From: Erythrobacter sp. SDW2
GTDB taxonomy: Bacteria > Pseudomonadota > Alphaproteobacteria > Sphingomonadales > Sphingomonadaceae
Assembly (NCBI RefSeq): GCF_021431965.1
Contig: NZ_CP090370.1
Span: 2,046,001 to 2,110,000, forward strand
Direction of reading: 5' to 3'
DNA: 64,000 nucleotides
Notes under the pieces: model-generated
Database searches by the model: none
Seen by the model: only the letters and a program-made list of their open reading frames with translations
Told to the model about the DNA's origin: nothing
In this document: piece after piece, positions 8,488 through 16,925 of the stretch
How the letters are laid out: each line of letters starts with the position of its first letter
Numbering within the stretch: the stretch's first letter is position 1
Program-made: the position numbers and the translations under genes

Positions 8488-10683
8488 ATGTCCGTCCGCA
8501 GCCTGTTCCAGGGAAAATCATCGCACGCAGACGGTGCGGGGATCATCGGACCTGAGGACAACGCGCGCCGCCTCGAAGTGTTGGAGGACATCGAGCAGGC
8601 GGGGATCGGCTGGATCTGGGCGAGTGACTCCGAAGGACGGCTAATCTATCTTACCGATGGTGCCTGCCGGAAACTGCCACTGGAACGCCCCGATGTGTTG
8701 GGCAAGCCGCTGATAGAATTGTTCGAGACCGATCCCGACAATCCCGACGGTGGCACCGCTCGCCCGCTCAACTTCCAGCTCAAGGCGCACAACAAGCTGC
8801 ATGACCTCGTCGTGCGGTTCGCCCTCGGCAAGTCGAAGCATGATGTGCAGCAGATCTGGTGGTCGCTGACTGCCCATCCCAAGTTCGACAAGAACGGGAA
8901 TTTCTGCGGCTATCGCGGCCATGCCAAAGACATCACGGTCGAATACGAGCGCAAGCTGATCGACTCGAAGCTGGCCGAGTACGATTCGCTGACCGGCCTC
9001 GCCAACCGCCACTATATGAACAAGCGGATCGAAAACATTCTCGCCGCCTATCGCAGCGCCAAGCGCTCCTGCGCGCTGATGATGCTCGATCTCGACAAGT
9101 TCAAGTACGTCAACGACACCATGGGCCATCCGGCCGGCGATGCCGTGCTGGTGCAGGCCGCTGAACGCTTGCGCGCGGTCATTGGCGATCGTGGCGAGAT
9201 TGGTCGTCTGGGCGGTGACGAATTCCAGGTCATCCTGCCCGACATTGATGACCGCGGCACGCTTGGCGAATTGGCCGAGAAGATCATCAAGATCGTCAGT
9301 CAGCCCTACCCGATCGAGGACGAAAAGCGCGCCGTGATCGGTACCTCGGTGGGCATCGCCATCGCCCCCTATGACGGTGTCGACAAGGAAGAACTGGTCA
9401 AGGCCAGCGACCTCGCGCTCTACGCCGCCAAGAATGGCGGACGGGGCCAGTTCCGTTTCTACCACGCTGATTTCAAGGACGAGGAAGAAGAGCGTCAGGC
9501 GTTGCTCGACGATCTTCGGGTGGCGTTGAAGAACGGCGAACTGGAGCTTCACTACCAGCCCGTTGTCCGCGCCAATGACAACACCGTCGCTTGCCTCGAG
9601 GCGCTGATGCGCTGGCAACACGCCGAACGCGGTGCCGTCAGTCCCGACGTGTTCATCCCGGTGGCCGAGGAATCCGACCTGATAATCCAGATGGGTGAAT
9701 GGGCGCTGCGCCAGGCTTGCGACCATGCCATGGCATGGCCTTCGACGGTGCGCGTCGCCGTCAATGTTTCGGCGGTGCAATTCGTCCACAAGGGCTTCCC
9801 GGAAACAGTCGCCAACGTCATCGCCCAAACAGGGATCGATCCCGACCGGCTGGAGCTGGAACTGACCGAAAGCATTTTCCTTGGCGATACCGACGCCACT
9901 GAAGAGACTTTCAAGACCCTCAAGCGGCTCGGCGTAAGGCTGGCGCTGGACGATTTCGGCACCGGTTATTCTTCACTAAGCTACTTGCGCTCGGCGCCAT
10001 TCGACAAGATCAAGGTCGATCGCAGTTTCGTCGATTCCTGCACCGAGCAGGAGAAGAACAGCGCCAAGATCATCGCCGCGATCGTCGGTCTTTCCAACGC
10101 CCTGGGCATGGAAACCACCGTCGAAGGCGTCGAGGCGTTCGACCAGCTCAAGGTCGTCCGTGAAAAAGGTGCCAAGCTTATCCAGGGCTGGCTTTATGCA
10201 AAAGCCATGCCGCAGGAGAAGATTCTCGAGCTGATCAAGTCCGGCGAATTCATCATCGAGCCTGAAGGGCCGGACACGCACCGCCGCGAACGCCGCAGCG
10301 TGTTCCGCCGCATCGGCGTGATCCATGACGATCATCACTATCGCGCCGTCATGCGCGACCTTTCGACCACCGGCGCAAGGATCGAAGGACTTGTGGGAGT
10401 GCCGGTCGGCACGCCGCTCGTGCTCGATCTGGGTGCGGGTCAGCTCGTCGTTTGCGAAGTCATCCGCAGCAAGGATGCGATGATTGCCGTCAATTTCGAG
10501 ACCCCGCTCGTCAGTGACGGGGCCGGCGGCCTGGTCACTCGCCATCGCGTTTCGCCCTATGCACTTGCTGCAGCCGGGATGCCGCTGACCGCACTTCCCG
10601 AAGGCAGCTATCCGATGGAGCGGATGCATGGTTCGCCAAACAGCAAGCCGCAATTCCTGGAAGTGCAAGTGGGCCATAGCTGA
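8488..10683 (+). CDS. PAS-GGDEF-EAL-PilZ cyclic-di-GMP signalling protein
   Basis: 731-residue cytoplasmic protein. An N-terminal PAS-like sensor (to about 150) is followed by a GGDEF diguanylate cyclase domain with an intact RLGGDEF motif. A complete EAL phosphodiesterase domain comes next (ACLEALMRW, NVSAVQF, ELELTESIF, LALDDFGTGYSSL, KVDRSF, TVEGVE). The C-terminal PilZ-like domain begins RRERRSVFRR and carries DLSTTGARIEG. The residues five to eight before GGDEF do not form the RxxD inhibitory site. Both catalytic domains look competent, so the net activity cannot be predicted. I chose ATG 8488 (AGGGA about 12 bases upstream) over TTG 8461. It lies 56 bases before the light-sensor gene on the same strand. 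Confidence 0.92.
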   Translation: MSVRSLFQGKSSHADGAGIIGPEDNARRLEVLEDIEQAGIGWIWASDSEGRLIYLTDGACRKLPLERPDVLGKPLIELFETDPDNPDGGTARPLNFQLKAHNKLHDLVVRFALGKSKHDVQQIWWSLTAHPKFDKNGNFCGYRGHAKDITVEYERKLIDSKLAEYDSLTGLANRHYMNKRIENILAAYRSAKRSCALMMLDLDKFKYVNDTMGHPAGDAVLVQAAERLRAVIGDRGEIGRLGGDEFQVILPDIDDRGTLGELAEKIIKIVSQPYPIEDEKRAVIGTSVGIAIAPYDGVDKEELVKASDLALYAAKNGGRGQFRFYHADFKDEEEERQALLDDLRVALKNGELELHYQPVVRANDNTVACLEALMRWQHAERGAVSPDVFIPVAEESDLIIQMGEWALRQACDHAMAWPSTVRVAVNVSAVQFVHKGFPETVANVIAQTGIDPDRLELELTESIFLGDTDATEETFKTLKRLGVRLALDDFGTGYSSLSYLRSAPFDKIKVDRSFVDSCTEQEKNSAKIIAAIVGLSNALGMETTVEGVEAFDQLKVVREKGAKLIQGWLYAKAMPQEKILELIKSGEFIIEPEGPDTHRRERRSVFRRIGVIHDDHHYRAVMRDLSTTGARIEGLVGVPVGTPLVLDLGAGQLVVCEVIRSKDAMIAVNFETPLVSDGAGGLVTRHRVSPYALAAAGMPLTALPEGSYPMERMHGSPNSKPQFLEVQVGHS

Positions 10684-10739
10684 GCAAGACTGGGCGCTGA
10701 ATCGCTGCAACCATTGCCAATTTCGAACATTGTCCCAAT

Positions 10740-11411
10740 ATGGCAATCATGGGACTGGTCGAACGGCCTTCAGAAACGGCAGGCGAATCGCGCGATCAGC
10801 GCGCGGTGGAAAGTCCTGCGCGCTGGGTGCTCGACCTGATCGAAGCAAGCCCGATTGCCTCGGTGGTCTCCGATCCCCGTCTGCCGGACAATCCGCTGGT
10901 CGCAGTCAATGACGCTTTCGTCGAACTGACCGGCTACACCAAGGAAGAATGCATCGGTCGCAATTGCCGGTTCCTGTCAGGCAGCGGGACCGAGCCCTGG
11001 CTGACCGAGAAAATCAAGGAAGGCGTCCGCGATCGCAAGGCGGTTCTTGTGGAGATACTGAACTACAAGAAGGATGGCACCCCGTTCCGCAATGCCGTTC
11101 TCGTCGCACCGATCTTCGAAGAAGGCGACGAACTCACCTATTTCCTGGGCAGCCAGGTCGAGGTGCAGGACGACCAGCCCGCTATGGGCATGGCCCGGCG
11201 CGAGAAGGCAGCCGAAATGCTCAAGACCCTTTCGCCGCGCCAGCTCGAAGTGACTGCACTGGTGGCCTCGGGCTTGCGCAACAAGGAAGTCGCCTACCGG
11301 CTCGGCCTCTCGGAAAAGACCGTCAAGATGCACCGTGGACTGGTGATGGAGAAGCTGGGCCTCAAGACGAGCGCCGACCTCGTCCGGATCGCTGTCGAAG
11401 CCGGAATCTAG
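10740..11411 (+). CDS. EL222-like blue-light LOV-HTH transcription factor
   Basis: 223 residues with the architecture and much of the sequence I recall for EL222 of Erythrobacter litoralis. A LOV (PAS) domain holds the photoactive cysteine in [15 protein letters not shown] (Cys76) and the flavin region [14 protein letters not shown] LuxR-type HTH follows ([39 protein letters not shown]). In that family, blue light forms a cysteinyl-FMN adduct that frees the HTH to dimerise and activate transcription. The start ATG 10740 matches the N-terminal spacing of EL222. The gene ends before a strong hairpin (11593-11628). The neighbouring c-di-GMP gene is a possible functional partner, by position only. 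Confidence 0.94.
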   Translation: MAIMGLVERPSETAGESRDQRAVESPARWVLDLIEASPIASVVSDPRLPDNPLVAVNDAFVELTGYTKEECIGRNCRFLSGSGTEPWLTEKIKEGVRDRKAVLVEILNYKKDGTPFRNAVLVAPIFEEGDELTYFLGSQVEVQDDQPAMGMARREKAAEMLKTLSPRQLEVTALVASGLRNKEVAYRLGLSEKTVKMHRGLVMEKLGLKTSADLVRIAVEAGI

Positions 11412-11592
11412 GCAGCCCTAGCCCAAGGTCCATATTTTGCGCTGACTGCAAACGGCGTAGGCCATCGACTGCCGGGTTCGGTTGCTGGCAGTTTCCTCCT
11501 GTCCCTCCCGAAGCGCCCTTCGACCGACCCGGCAGCGCCTGTCAGCGACAAGAGCCGCCTTGTTCCGGACAGAACCTGAGGGTCGCACCTTG

Positions 11593-11628
11593 AAGACCGC
11601 CACGACCGATCCCGTCGTCGGCGGTCTT
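11593..11628. terminator. Bidirectional hairpin terminator
   Basis: A 12-bp stem (GACCGCCACGAC at 11595-11606, complement at 11614-11626 with one bulged C) with a 7-base loop. AA on the left and TT on the right extend the pairing, and TTCT follows. It lies between the convergent light-sensor gene and the decarboxylase gene, so it can serve both. The remainder of this 238-base gap shows no gene. Confidence 0.7.
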
Positions 11629-11649
11629 CTACATCCGGAACGCTGAAAC

Positions 11650-12897
11650 CTAGCGAAGGCTGACGACGTTGTCGGTCGCCTTGAGTACGCGATCACCGCG
11701 ATAAAGGCTCTCCATCGGTTCGTCTTCCACCACGATCTGCTGTGCATTGCCGAAGCCGTTGAAGCCGGTCTTCATTGCCGCGCCATACGCACCGAGCATA
11801 CCGATCTCGATGAAGTCGCCGGCCTGGATGTCTTCCGGCAGCCGGAACGGGCCTTCCATGTAGTCGGCATCGTCGCAGGTCGGACCGTAAAAGGCGAACT
11901 CGGCCTCCGGCTTGATCAAGTCGTCGTCAAGCGCGCGAACTGGGAACTTCCATGCCACATGCGCCGCATCGTAGAGCGCGCCATAGGCGCCGTCATTGAT
12001 GTACAACTCCTCGCCGCGGCGCTTCTCCACCCGCACGATCAGCGAGCTGTATTCGGCGCACAATGCACGACCCGGCTCGCACCACAGCTCAGCGTTATAG
12101 GCAATTGGCAGCGCTTCGAAGTGCTTGTGGATGATGGTGAAGTAATCCTCCATCGGCGGAGGATCGAGCTCCGGATAGATGCTCGGGAAGCCCCCGCCAA
12201 CATCGATCATGTCGATCACGACCGAAGCATCGGCAATTGCCGCGCGGGTCCGCTCGATCGCCTGGACATAGGCAAACGGGGTCATCGCCTGGCTGCCGAC
12301 ATGGAAGCACACGCCCAGCCAGTCGCAATGCTGGCGCGTCTGCTGCAGCAATTGTGGCGCTTCGATCAGGTCGCAGCCGAACTTGCTGGCAAGCGACAGC
12401 TCCGAATAGTCGGAAGACACGCGGATCCGCACGCACAGTTTGAGATCCCTGGCCGGATTGCCCTGCTCATCGGAGCAAGCCTCGACGATCTTCTCCAGCT
12501 CCTCGACCGTGTCGAGGCTGAAGGTACGCACGCCATGCTGGTGATAGGCTTCGGAGATTGCGCGCGGCGTCTTGACCGGGTGCATGAAGCACAAGGTCGC
12601 CGCCGGCAGCGTCTGGCGAACCAGGCGCACCTCGGCGATCGAGGCGACGTCATAATGCGTCACGCCGTTGTCCCACAGGATCTGCAGCAGCTCCGGCGAG
12701 GGATTGGCCTTGACCGCATAGAGCACCCGCCCAGGGAACTTCTCGACGAAGAAGCGGGCGGCGCGCGCAGCGGCGTGCGGGCGGTTGAGAATGACCGGTT
12801 CGTCCGGCGCGAGGGCGCGAACTACAGACCGTGCGTCAGGGAAATGCTGCAACTCAAGGGACCCCCTAAACGGCTCTTTCAAGCCATGAAACGACAA
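11650..12897 (-). CDS. Type III PLP decarboxylase (ornithine/lysine/arginine decarboxylase-like)
   Basis: 415 residues of the alanine-racemase-fold (group IV) amino acid decarboxylases. The PLP lysine is in VLYAVKANPSPELL. HVGSQAMTPF, DVGGGFPSIYP and the phosphate-binding CEPGRALCAEYSS follow. The catalytic cysteine lies in FYGPTCDDADYM and the C-terminal IGMLGAYGAAM is present. Bacterial members of this length are usually ornithine or bifunctional lysine/ornithine decarboxylases, making putrescine or cadaverine; the exact substrate is not decided here. Putrescine would feed the carboxynorspermidine-type route encoded 3-6 kb away. Start ATG 12897; an AAGAGCC-type weak ribosome site precedes it. 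Confidence 0.9.
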   Translation of the reverse strand: MSFHGLKEPFRGSLELQHFPDARSVVRALAPDEPVILNRPHAAARAARFFVEKFPGRVLYAVKANPSPELLQILWDNGVTHYDVASIAEVRLVRQTLPAATLCFMHPVKTPRAISEAYHQHGVRTFSLDTVEELEKIVEACSDEQGNPARDLKLCVRIRVSSDYSELSLASKFGCDLIEAPQLLQQTRQHCDWLGVCFHVGSQAMTPFAYVQAIERTRAAIADASVVIDMIDVGGGFPSIYPELDPPPMEDYFTIIHKHFEALPIAYNAELWCEPGRALCAEYSSLIVRVEKRRGEELYINDGAYGALYDAAHVAWKFPVRALDDDLIKPEAEFAFYGPTCDDADYMEGPFRLPEDIQAGDFIEIGMLGAYGAAMKTGFNGFGNAQQIVVEDEPMESLYRGDRVLKATDNVVSLR

Positions 12898-13045
12898 GCT
12901 GCCTTGCGGTTAGGAAGTCCCCTTGGGGCAGCGGAAGGCGCGCGTATATAGATTCGGTCATGAACAGCAAGTGTAAATCGGACCCCGATTGCACAAGCCC
13001 GCCAAGGGGTGCTGCGGGCCTCAGGTGCGGTGGGTCGTTACCCGC

Positions 13046-13597
13046 TCAGAAGTTGATCTGTGGGACCTGGTCGACCACGCCCTGCTCGCTGTCGTCGAGC
13101 CTGTGGAAGTCCGCCTGATGGAACCCCATCGCGCTTGCGAACATCACCGCCGGGAAGCTTTCACGCGCCGTGTTGAAGCGCGCGACGGCGGCATTGAGCG
13201 CACGGCGGGCGGCGGCGAGCTTGTCTTCGGTATCGGCCAGTTCGCGCTGCAATTCCTGGAAATTGACGTTGGCCTTGAGCTCGGGATAGGCCTCTGCGAG
13301 CGCCAGCACGCGATCGAGCGCGACCTTCAGCTGGGCCTCGTCCGACGACGATAGCGAGCCGGACGCCGCTCGGTTACGGGCATTAATTACCTGTTCCAGC
13401 GTATCTTTTTCATGCGTGGCATAGCCCTTCACCGTTTCGACCAGATTGGGAATCAAATCATGTCGCTGGCGCAGCTGGGCATCGATATCGGCCACGCCCT
13501 GCTGGACATTCTGCCGCAATCCTACCAGCCGGTTGTAGATGCCGACCACGACCAGCGCGATTGCCGCCAGCACGCCCAAACCGATGATCCAGCCCAT
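13046..13597 (-). CDS. LemA family protein
   Basis: 183 residues: one N-terminal membrane helix (GWIIGLGVLAAIALVVVGIYN) followed by a helical LemA domain with the hallmark QGVADIDAQLRQRHDLIPNLVETVKGYATHE. YPELKANVNFQELQRELADTED and ARRALNAAVARFN follow. LemA proteins are membrane-anchored helical-bundle proteins of unclear function. The ATG at 13597 is preceded by GGGGGAA; the longer frame upstream lacks LemA character. It is divergent from the DUF3137 gene with 76 bases between. Confidence 0.94.
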   Translation of the reverse strand: MGWIIGLGVLAAIALVVVGIYNRLVGLRQNVQQGVADIDAQLRQRHDLIPNLVETVKGYATHEKDTLEQVINARNRAASGSLSSSDEAQLKVALDRVLALAEAYPELKANVNFQELQRELADTEDKLAAARRALNAAVARFNTARESFPAVMFASAMGFHQADFHRLDDSEQGVVDQVPQINF

Positions 13598-13673
13598 CGC
13601 CCTATTCCCCCGCCCTATCACTCTGCCTTGGTGGGCGATATAGGACCCCAAGCAGCATGGGGGGTCAAGCACA

Positions 13674-14630
13674 ATGGTGACGATGCCGGACATCGACCGG
13701 TTGATGGCCGGTTCGCTCGGCCAGTTTCTCACTGCGCAGGCAGAAGCACGAGCGGAAGCGAAGGCCAAGGCGTGGTCGCGGGTGTGGCGCAGCGCAATTC
13801 TCGTCGGGCCGCTGGTGCTGGCAGCGGCAGTCCTTCTCCCTCTCCCGCTCGATGTGAAATTGTGGGGCAGCGGCCTAATCACGATGGGAATCTGGTATTG
13901 GACGCAAGGCCCGGTCCGCGAGGCCAAGCGGCGGGTCAAGATCGGCATCAACGAAGGCATCGCCGCCGCCCTTGGGCTGACCTACACCCATGACGGCGAG
14001 GAAGGCCGCGAGTTTGCCCTGTCAAAACAGTACCGGCTGCTACCGGGACATGACCGCCACGCGCTCGAGGACTTCTGGAGCGGCACGCTCGAAGAGCATG
14101 ATTTTCTGCTCCACGAAGCGCATCTTGAGGAGCAACGCGGCTCGGGCAAGAACCGGCGCTGGGTAACGGTGTTTCGCGGGGCCATCATCCGGATTGCCGC
14201 CAAGCGCCGGTTTCATGGCACGACGCTGGTGCAGCGAGCGGGCAAGCACCGCAAGTTCCTCGGTCTCGGCGGGCGCAAGGACAATGTCGAGTTCGATGGC
14301 CATAGGCTCGACACCGTCGATATGGTGCACCCCGATTTCGACGACACGTTCGAAGTCTGGTCCGATGACCAGGTCGAGGCTCGCTATCTGGTGCACCCGC
14401 GCTATGTCGAGCAGCTGCTGGCGATCGAAGCGGCGTTCGACGGGCAGGATATCCGCTCGCTGTTCACCGCTGGCGATATCATCGTCGTCGTCGGCAGCGG
14501 CAACATGTTCGAGGGGGGAACCATGAACCCGGCCAGCGACCGCGAGATGGTGGAAAGATGCGCGCAGCAGTTCGCCTCGCTCGGGCGGTTGGCGCAAATG
14601 GCGAACGAGACGCGCACCCTGGAAGGATGA
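13674..14630 (+). CDS. DUF3137 membrane protein
   Basis: 318 residues. Two hydrophobic segments (about residues 40-60 and 64-80) sit near the N terminus, then a soluble domain containing ALEDFWSGTLEEHDFLLHEAH, RWVTVFRGAIIRI and HPDFDDTFEVWSDDQVEARYLVHP. These are features of DUF3137. Such genes often neighbour lemA, as here in divergent orientation, which hints at a shared membrane-associated role that is not defined. The start ATG 13674 (MVTMPDID) has a near neighbour at 13683. Its 3' end faces the YbjN-domain gene 40 bases away. Confidence 0.8.
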   Translation: MVTMPDIDRLMAGSLGQFLTAQAEARAEAKAKAWSRVWRSAILVGPLVLAAAVLLPLPLDVKLWGSGLITMGIWYWTQGPVREAKRRVKIGINEGIAAALGLTYTHDGEEGREFALSKQYRLLPGHDRHALEDFWSGTLEEHDFLLHEAHLEEQRGSGKNRRWVTVFRGAIIRIAAKRRFHGTTLVQRAGKHRKFLGLGGRKDNVEFDGHRLDTVDMVHPDFDDTFEVWSDDQVEARYLVHPRYVEQLLAIEAAFDGQDIRSLFTAGDIIVVVGSGNMFEGGTMNPASDREMVERCAQQFASLGRLAQMANETRTLEG

Positions 14631-14670
14631 GCGCCTCGTTCAGGCCGACAATGCAATCAGGCTTGAAGGA

Positions 14671-15180
14671 TCAATAGCCTTCTTCGCCCAGCACGACGCC
14701 ATAGGCCGCGCTGGAAACATCGAGCAGGACCAGCACATTGGCCTTGATGTTGGCCATGGTCACACCGTCATCCAGAACCTGATAGCGGGTGAAGCCCAGC
14801 GTGCCGTCGCTGAAATCGGCCCAGGTATTGACCGCGGCCTGAGCGAGGTTCGCTTCCGAGAGACGCTCATGGGTCATCCCTTCAGGGATATCATAGCGGA
14901 CCTGCATCATGATGCCCTGGCAGCCGGAGACGCCGTTGACGTCGCAAGCCGTACCGATCAGCAGATAGATGATACCATATTCGTCGGTCGCCACGACGCT
15001 GGTATCGCCATAGTCGCCTTCGCTGTTGAAGGTGTGGCCAAGCTCCGACACTACCGCTTTGAGATCGCCGACCGTGACCGACTTCTTGATTGTGGTGGCG
15101 TTGTAAGACTGCGCTGAAACGGCGGCGGGTGCGGCAACGGCGAGCACGGCACCGGCGAGCGCAAGAGCACGAAACTTCAT
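14671..15180 (-). CDS. Secreted YbjN-domain protein
   Basis: 169 residues with a clear Sec signal peptide (MKFRALALAGAVLAVAAPAA, cleavage likely after VSAQ). A YbjN-like domain follows, seen in VGDLKAVVSELGHTFNSEG, IIYLLIGTACDVNGVSGC and the terminal ANVLVLLDVSS. It contains two cysteines in the mature part that could pair in the periplasm. YbjN domains resemble type III secretion chaperone folds; the function here is unknown. GGAGG precedes the ATG at a good distance. It lies alone between the DUF3137 and nspC genes. Confidence 0.82.
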   Translation of the reverse strand: MKFRALALAGAVLAVAAPAAVSAQSYNATTIKKSVTVGDLKAVVSELGHTFNSEGDYGDTSVVATDEYGIIYLLIGTACDVNGVSGCQGIMMQVRYDIPEGMTHERLSEANLAQAAVNTWADFSDGTLGFTRYQVLDDGVTMANIKANVLVLLDVSSAAYGVVLGEEGY

Positions 15181-15249
15181 GGGTAGAATCCCTCCTGGTA
15201 AAACCCCACGCGACTCATCGCATGCCAGCCACGTTTTGGCGAGCGGAGA

Positions 15250-16422
15250 TTAACTCAGCCTGTCACGAAAATCTTCGTAGCCGAACGACTTGATCTGCTC
15301 GAGCTGGTCGGTGGCGCTGTCCCACAGCCAGATGCTGGGGAGCCGGACCCCATTGAAGGTGTTGGTTTTGACCATCGAATAATGCGCCTGGTCGAGGAAG
15401 GCGAAGCGCTGGCCGGGTTCGCACGGCACCGGCAGGCGGTAATCGCCGATCACATCGCCGGCAAGGCAGGATGGGCCGCCGAGACGGACAGCCTCGCCTT
15501 CCCGCGCCTCGTGCAACATGGCGGGGCGATAGGGTGCTTCGATGACATCGGGCATGTGGCAGGTGGCGGAGACGTCGACGATGGCGAAAGGCACCTCATT
15601 GACCCCGGCATCGAGGATGGTGCCGACGAGGATTCCCGCATCGAGCGCCACCGCCTCGCCCGGCTCGAGATAGATCTCGGCTCCGGTGTCTTCCTTGGCG
15701 TCACGGAGGAATTCGACCAGCTCCTCGCGCTGGTAATCGGCGCGGGTGATGTGATGACCGCCGCCCATGTTGATCCATTTGAGCTGGCCGAACCACGGTT
15801 CGATGGCGTCGAACACCTTGTCCCAGGTCTGATGCAGCGGCTCGAAATCCTGCTCGCACAGGTTGTGGAAGTGGATGCCATCGATCCCCTCCATGATATC
15901 GGGCGTCAGCTGGTCGATCGGGAAGCCGAGGCGGCTGCCGGGGCTGGAGGGATCATAGCGCGGCACTTCGCCGGTCGGGACCATCGGGTTGATGCGCAGG
16001 CCGACCTCGAAACTGGCACCTGCCCTGCGGGCCTGCTCGAGGATCAGCGCCGCGCGCTCGATCTGCTGCGGCGAGTTGAAGATGACATGATCCGACAGGC
16101 GGCAGACTTCGGGCAGGTCCTCCGGCTTGTAGGCAGCGCAATAGGTGCTGATCTCGCCGTCGTAGAATTCGGACGCGAGCCGCGCTTCCCACAGGCCGCT
16201 GGTGCAGACACCATCGAGATATTCGCCGATGATGGGCGCCACGGAATGCATCGAAAACGCCTTGAGTGCGGCCAGCACCTTGATCTCCGCCGCATCGCGC
16301 ACGTCCGCGAGGATCTGGAGGTTGGCGCGCAGTTTCGCGGCGTCCACCACAAACGCGGGGCTATCGACGCGGCTCAGGTCGAAGTGGGCAAAGGCGCCCG
16401 GATCGCCGGCTTTGGTTTGCAT
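15250..16422 (-). CDS. nspC: Carboxynorspermidine/carboxyspermidine decarboxylase
   Basis: PLP enzyme of the alanine-racemase fold that decarboxylates carboxy(nor)spermidine to (nor)spermidine. The 390 residues include the PLP lysine in VLAALKAFSMHSV, HFHNLCEQDFEPL, INMGGGHHITR, the phosphate-binding YLEPGEAVALDAG and the catalytic cysteine in GGPSCLAGDVIGDY. This distinguishes it from ornithine decarboxylases and matches NspC. Its partner dehydrogenase gene lies upstream on the same strand, but a 0.5-kb cassette is lodged between them. The start ATG 16422 is just 10-16 bases beyond the cassette edge. Likely product: spermidine from putrescine via carboxyspermidine. Confidence 0.94.
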   Translation of the reverse strand: MQTKAGDPGAFAHFDLSRVDSPAFVVDAAKLRANLQILADVRDAAEIKVLAALKAFSMHSVAPIIGEYLDGVCTSGLWEARLASEFYDGEISTYCAAYKPEDLPEVCRLSDHVIFNSPQQIERAALILEQARRAGASFEVGLRINPMVPTGEVPRYDPSSPGSRLGFPIDQLTPDIMEGIDGIHFHNLCEQDFEPLHQTWDKVFDAIEPWFGQLKWINMGGGHHITRADYQREELVEFLRDAKEDTGAEIYLEPGEAVALDAGILVGTILDAGVNEVPFAIVDVSATCHMPDVIEAPYRPAMLHEAREGEAVRLGGPSCLAGDVIGDYRLPVPCEPGQRFAFLDQAHYSMVKTNTFNGVRLPSIWLWDSATDQLEQIKSFGYEDFRDRLS

Positions 16423-16437
16423 TTGAACTTTTGAGCC

Positions 16438-16484
16438 TTTTTGGTTCGGGGGAGACCGCAGAGGAAAGAAGACCGCAGAGCGCT
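16438..16484 (+). repeat. Left terminal inverted repeat of the GxxExxY cassette
   Basis: Begins TTTTTGGTTCG and then carries two direct copies of AGACCGCAGAG 16 bases apart. It ends directly beside the GxxExxY stop codon (16485-16487). It matches the inverted right copy at 16878-16923 over most of its length with a few mismatches and small gaps. Confidence 0.75.
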
Positions 16485-16877
16485 TTACCCGATTTGATGG
16501 TTGTTCACGAGCCTTCTGATACCCTCACGCATGGTCGGGGCGGAGAAGTTGAGAAGCAGCCCTACGGGCTGTTTGGTGAGGCGCAAATAGGTTAGCATCT
16601 GCTTTGCATGCACCTTGCTCAATTGCTCGACCGATTTGATTTCAAGGATAAGCGTGCCTTGAACAAGAATGTCGATCTTGAACGCTGCGCCGAAGGCGTG
16701 GCCATCGAATTCAATCGGGACCGGCACCTGCCTCTCGGCGCGCAAGCCGCGTTTTTCCAAACGTCCGGCGAGGACTGTCTCATAGACCGTTTCAAACAAT
16801 CCTGGTCCCAGCTCCCGGTGAATCCCGATAGCCTCATCAATCACGATAGAGGAAAGCTGATCGCCCGTCGAAAGCAC
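16485..16877 (-). CDS. GxxExxY family protein
   Basis: 130 residues from GTG 16877, the usual size of the GxxExxY family; AAAGGAG lies about 10 bases upstream, within the inverted repeat. The name-giving motif is in GPGLFETVYE. FKIDILVQGTLILEIKSVEQL contains a D-x(n)-E-x-K arrangement reminiscent of PDDEXK-type nuclease cores, and KQMLTYLRLTKQPVGLLLNF follows. A longer frame from TTG 16919 would add residues translated from the repeat. The function of the family is not established. It sits alone between two polyamine genes, in the same direction, as cargo of a repeat-bounded cassette. Confidence 0.85.
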   Translation of the reverse strand: MLSTGDQLSSIVIDEAIGIHRELGPGLFETVYETVLAGRLEKRGLRAERQVPVPIEFDGHAFGAAFKIDILVQGTLILEIKSVEQLSKVHAKQMLTYLRLTKQPVGLLLNFSAPTMREGIRRLVNNHQIG

Positions 16878-16923
16878 CCTCTGCGATCTCCTTTCCTCTG
16901 CGTTCTCTGCGCGAACCAAAAAA
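16878..16923 (-). repeat. Right terminal inverted repeat of the GxxExxY cassette
   Basis: Read on the minus strand it begins TTTTTTGGTTCG and holds three copies of CGCAGAG, then adjoins the GxxExxY start codon. It supplies the ribosome-binding sequence of that gene (AAAGGAG). It ends two bases from the stop codon of the upstream dehydrogenase gene. Confidence 0.75.
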
Positions 16924-16925
16924 CC

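Noticed and set aside
11412-11592. A small gene or RNA in the gap after the light-sensor gene
   Set aside because: No start with a ribosome site and no conserved structure were seen; only the terminator hairpin is supported.
16424-16437. Possible target-site duplication at the cassette ends
   Set aside because: Flanks share at most two bases, apart from the TGAG match that extends the inverted repeat. No duplication can be claimed.
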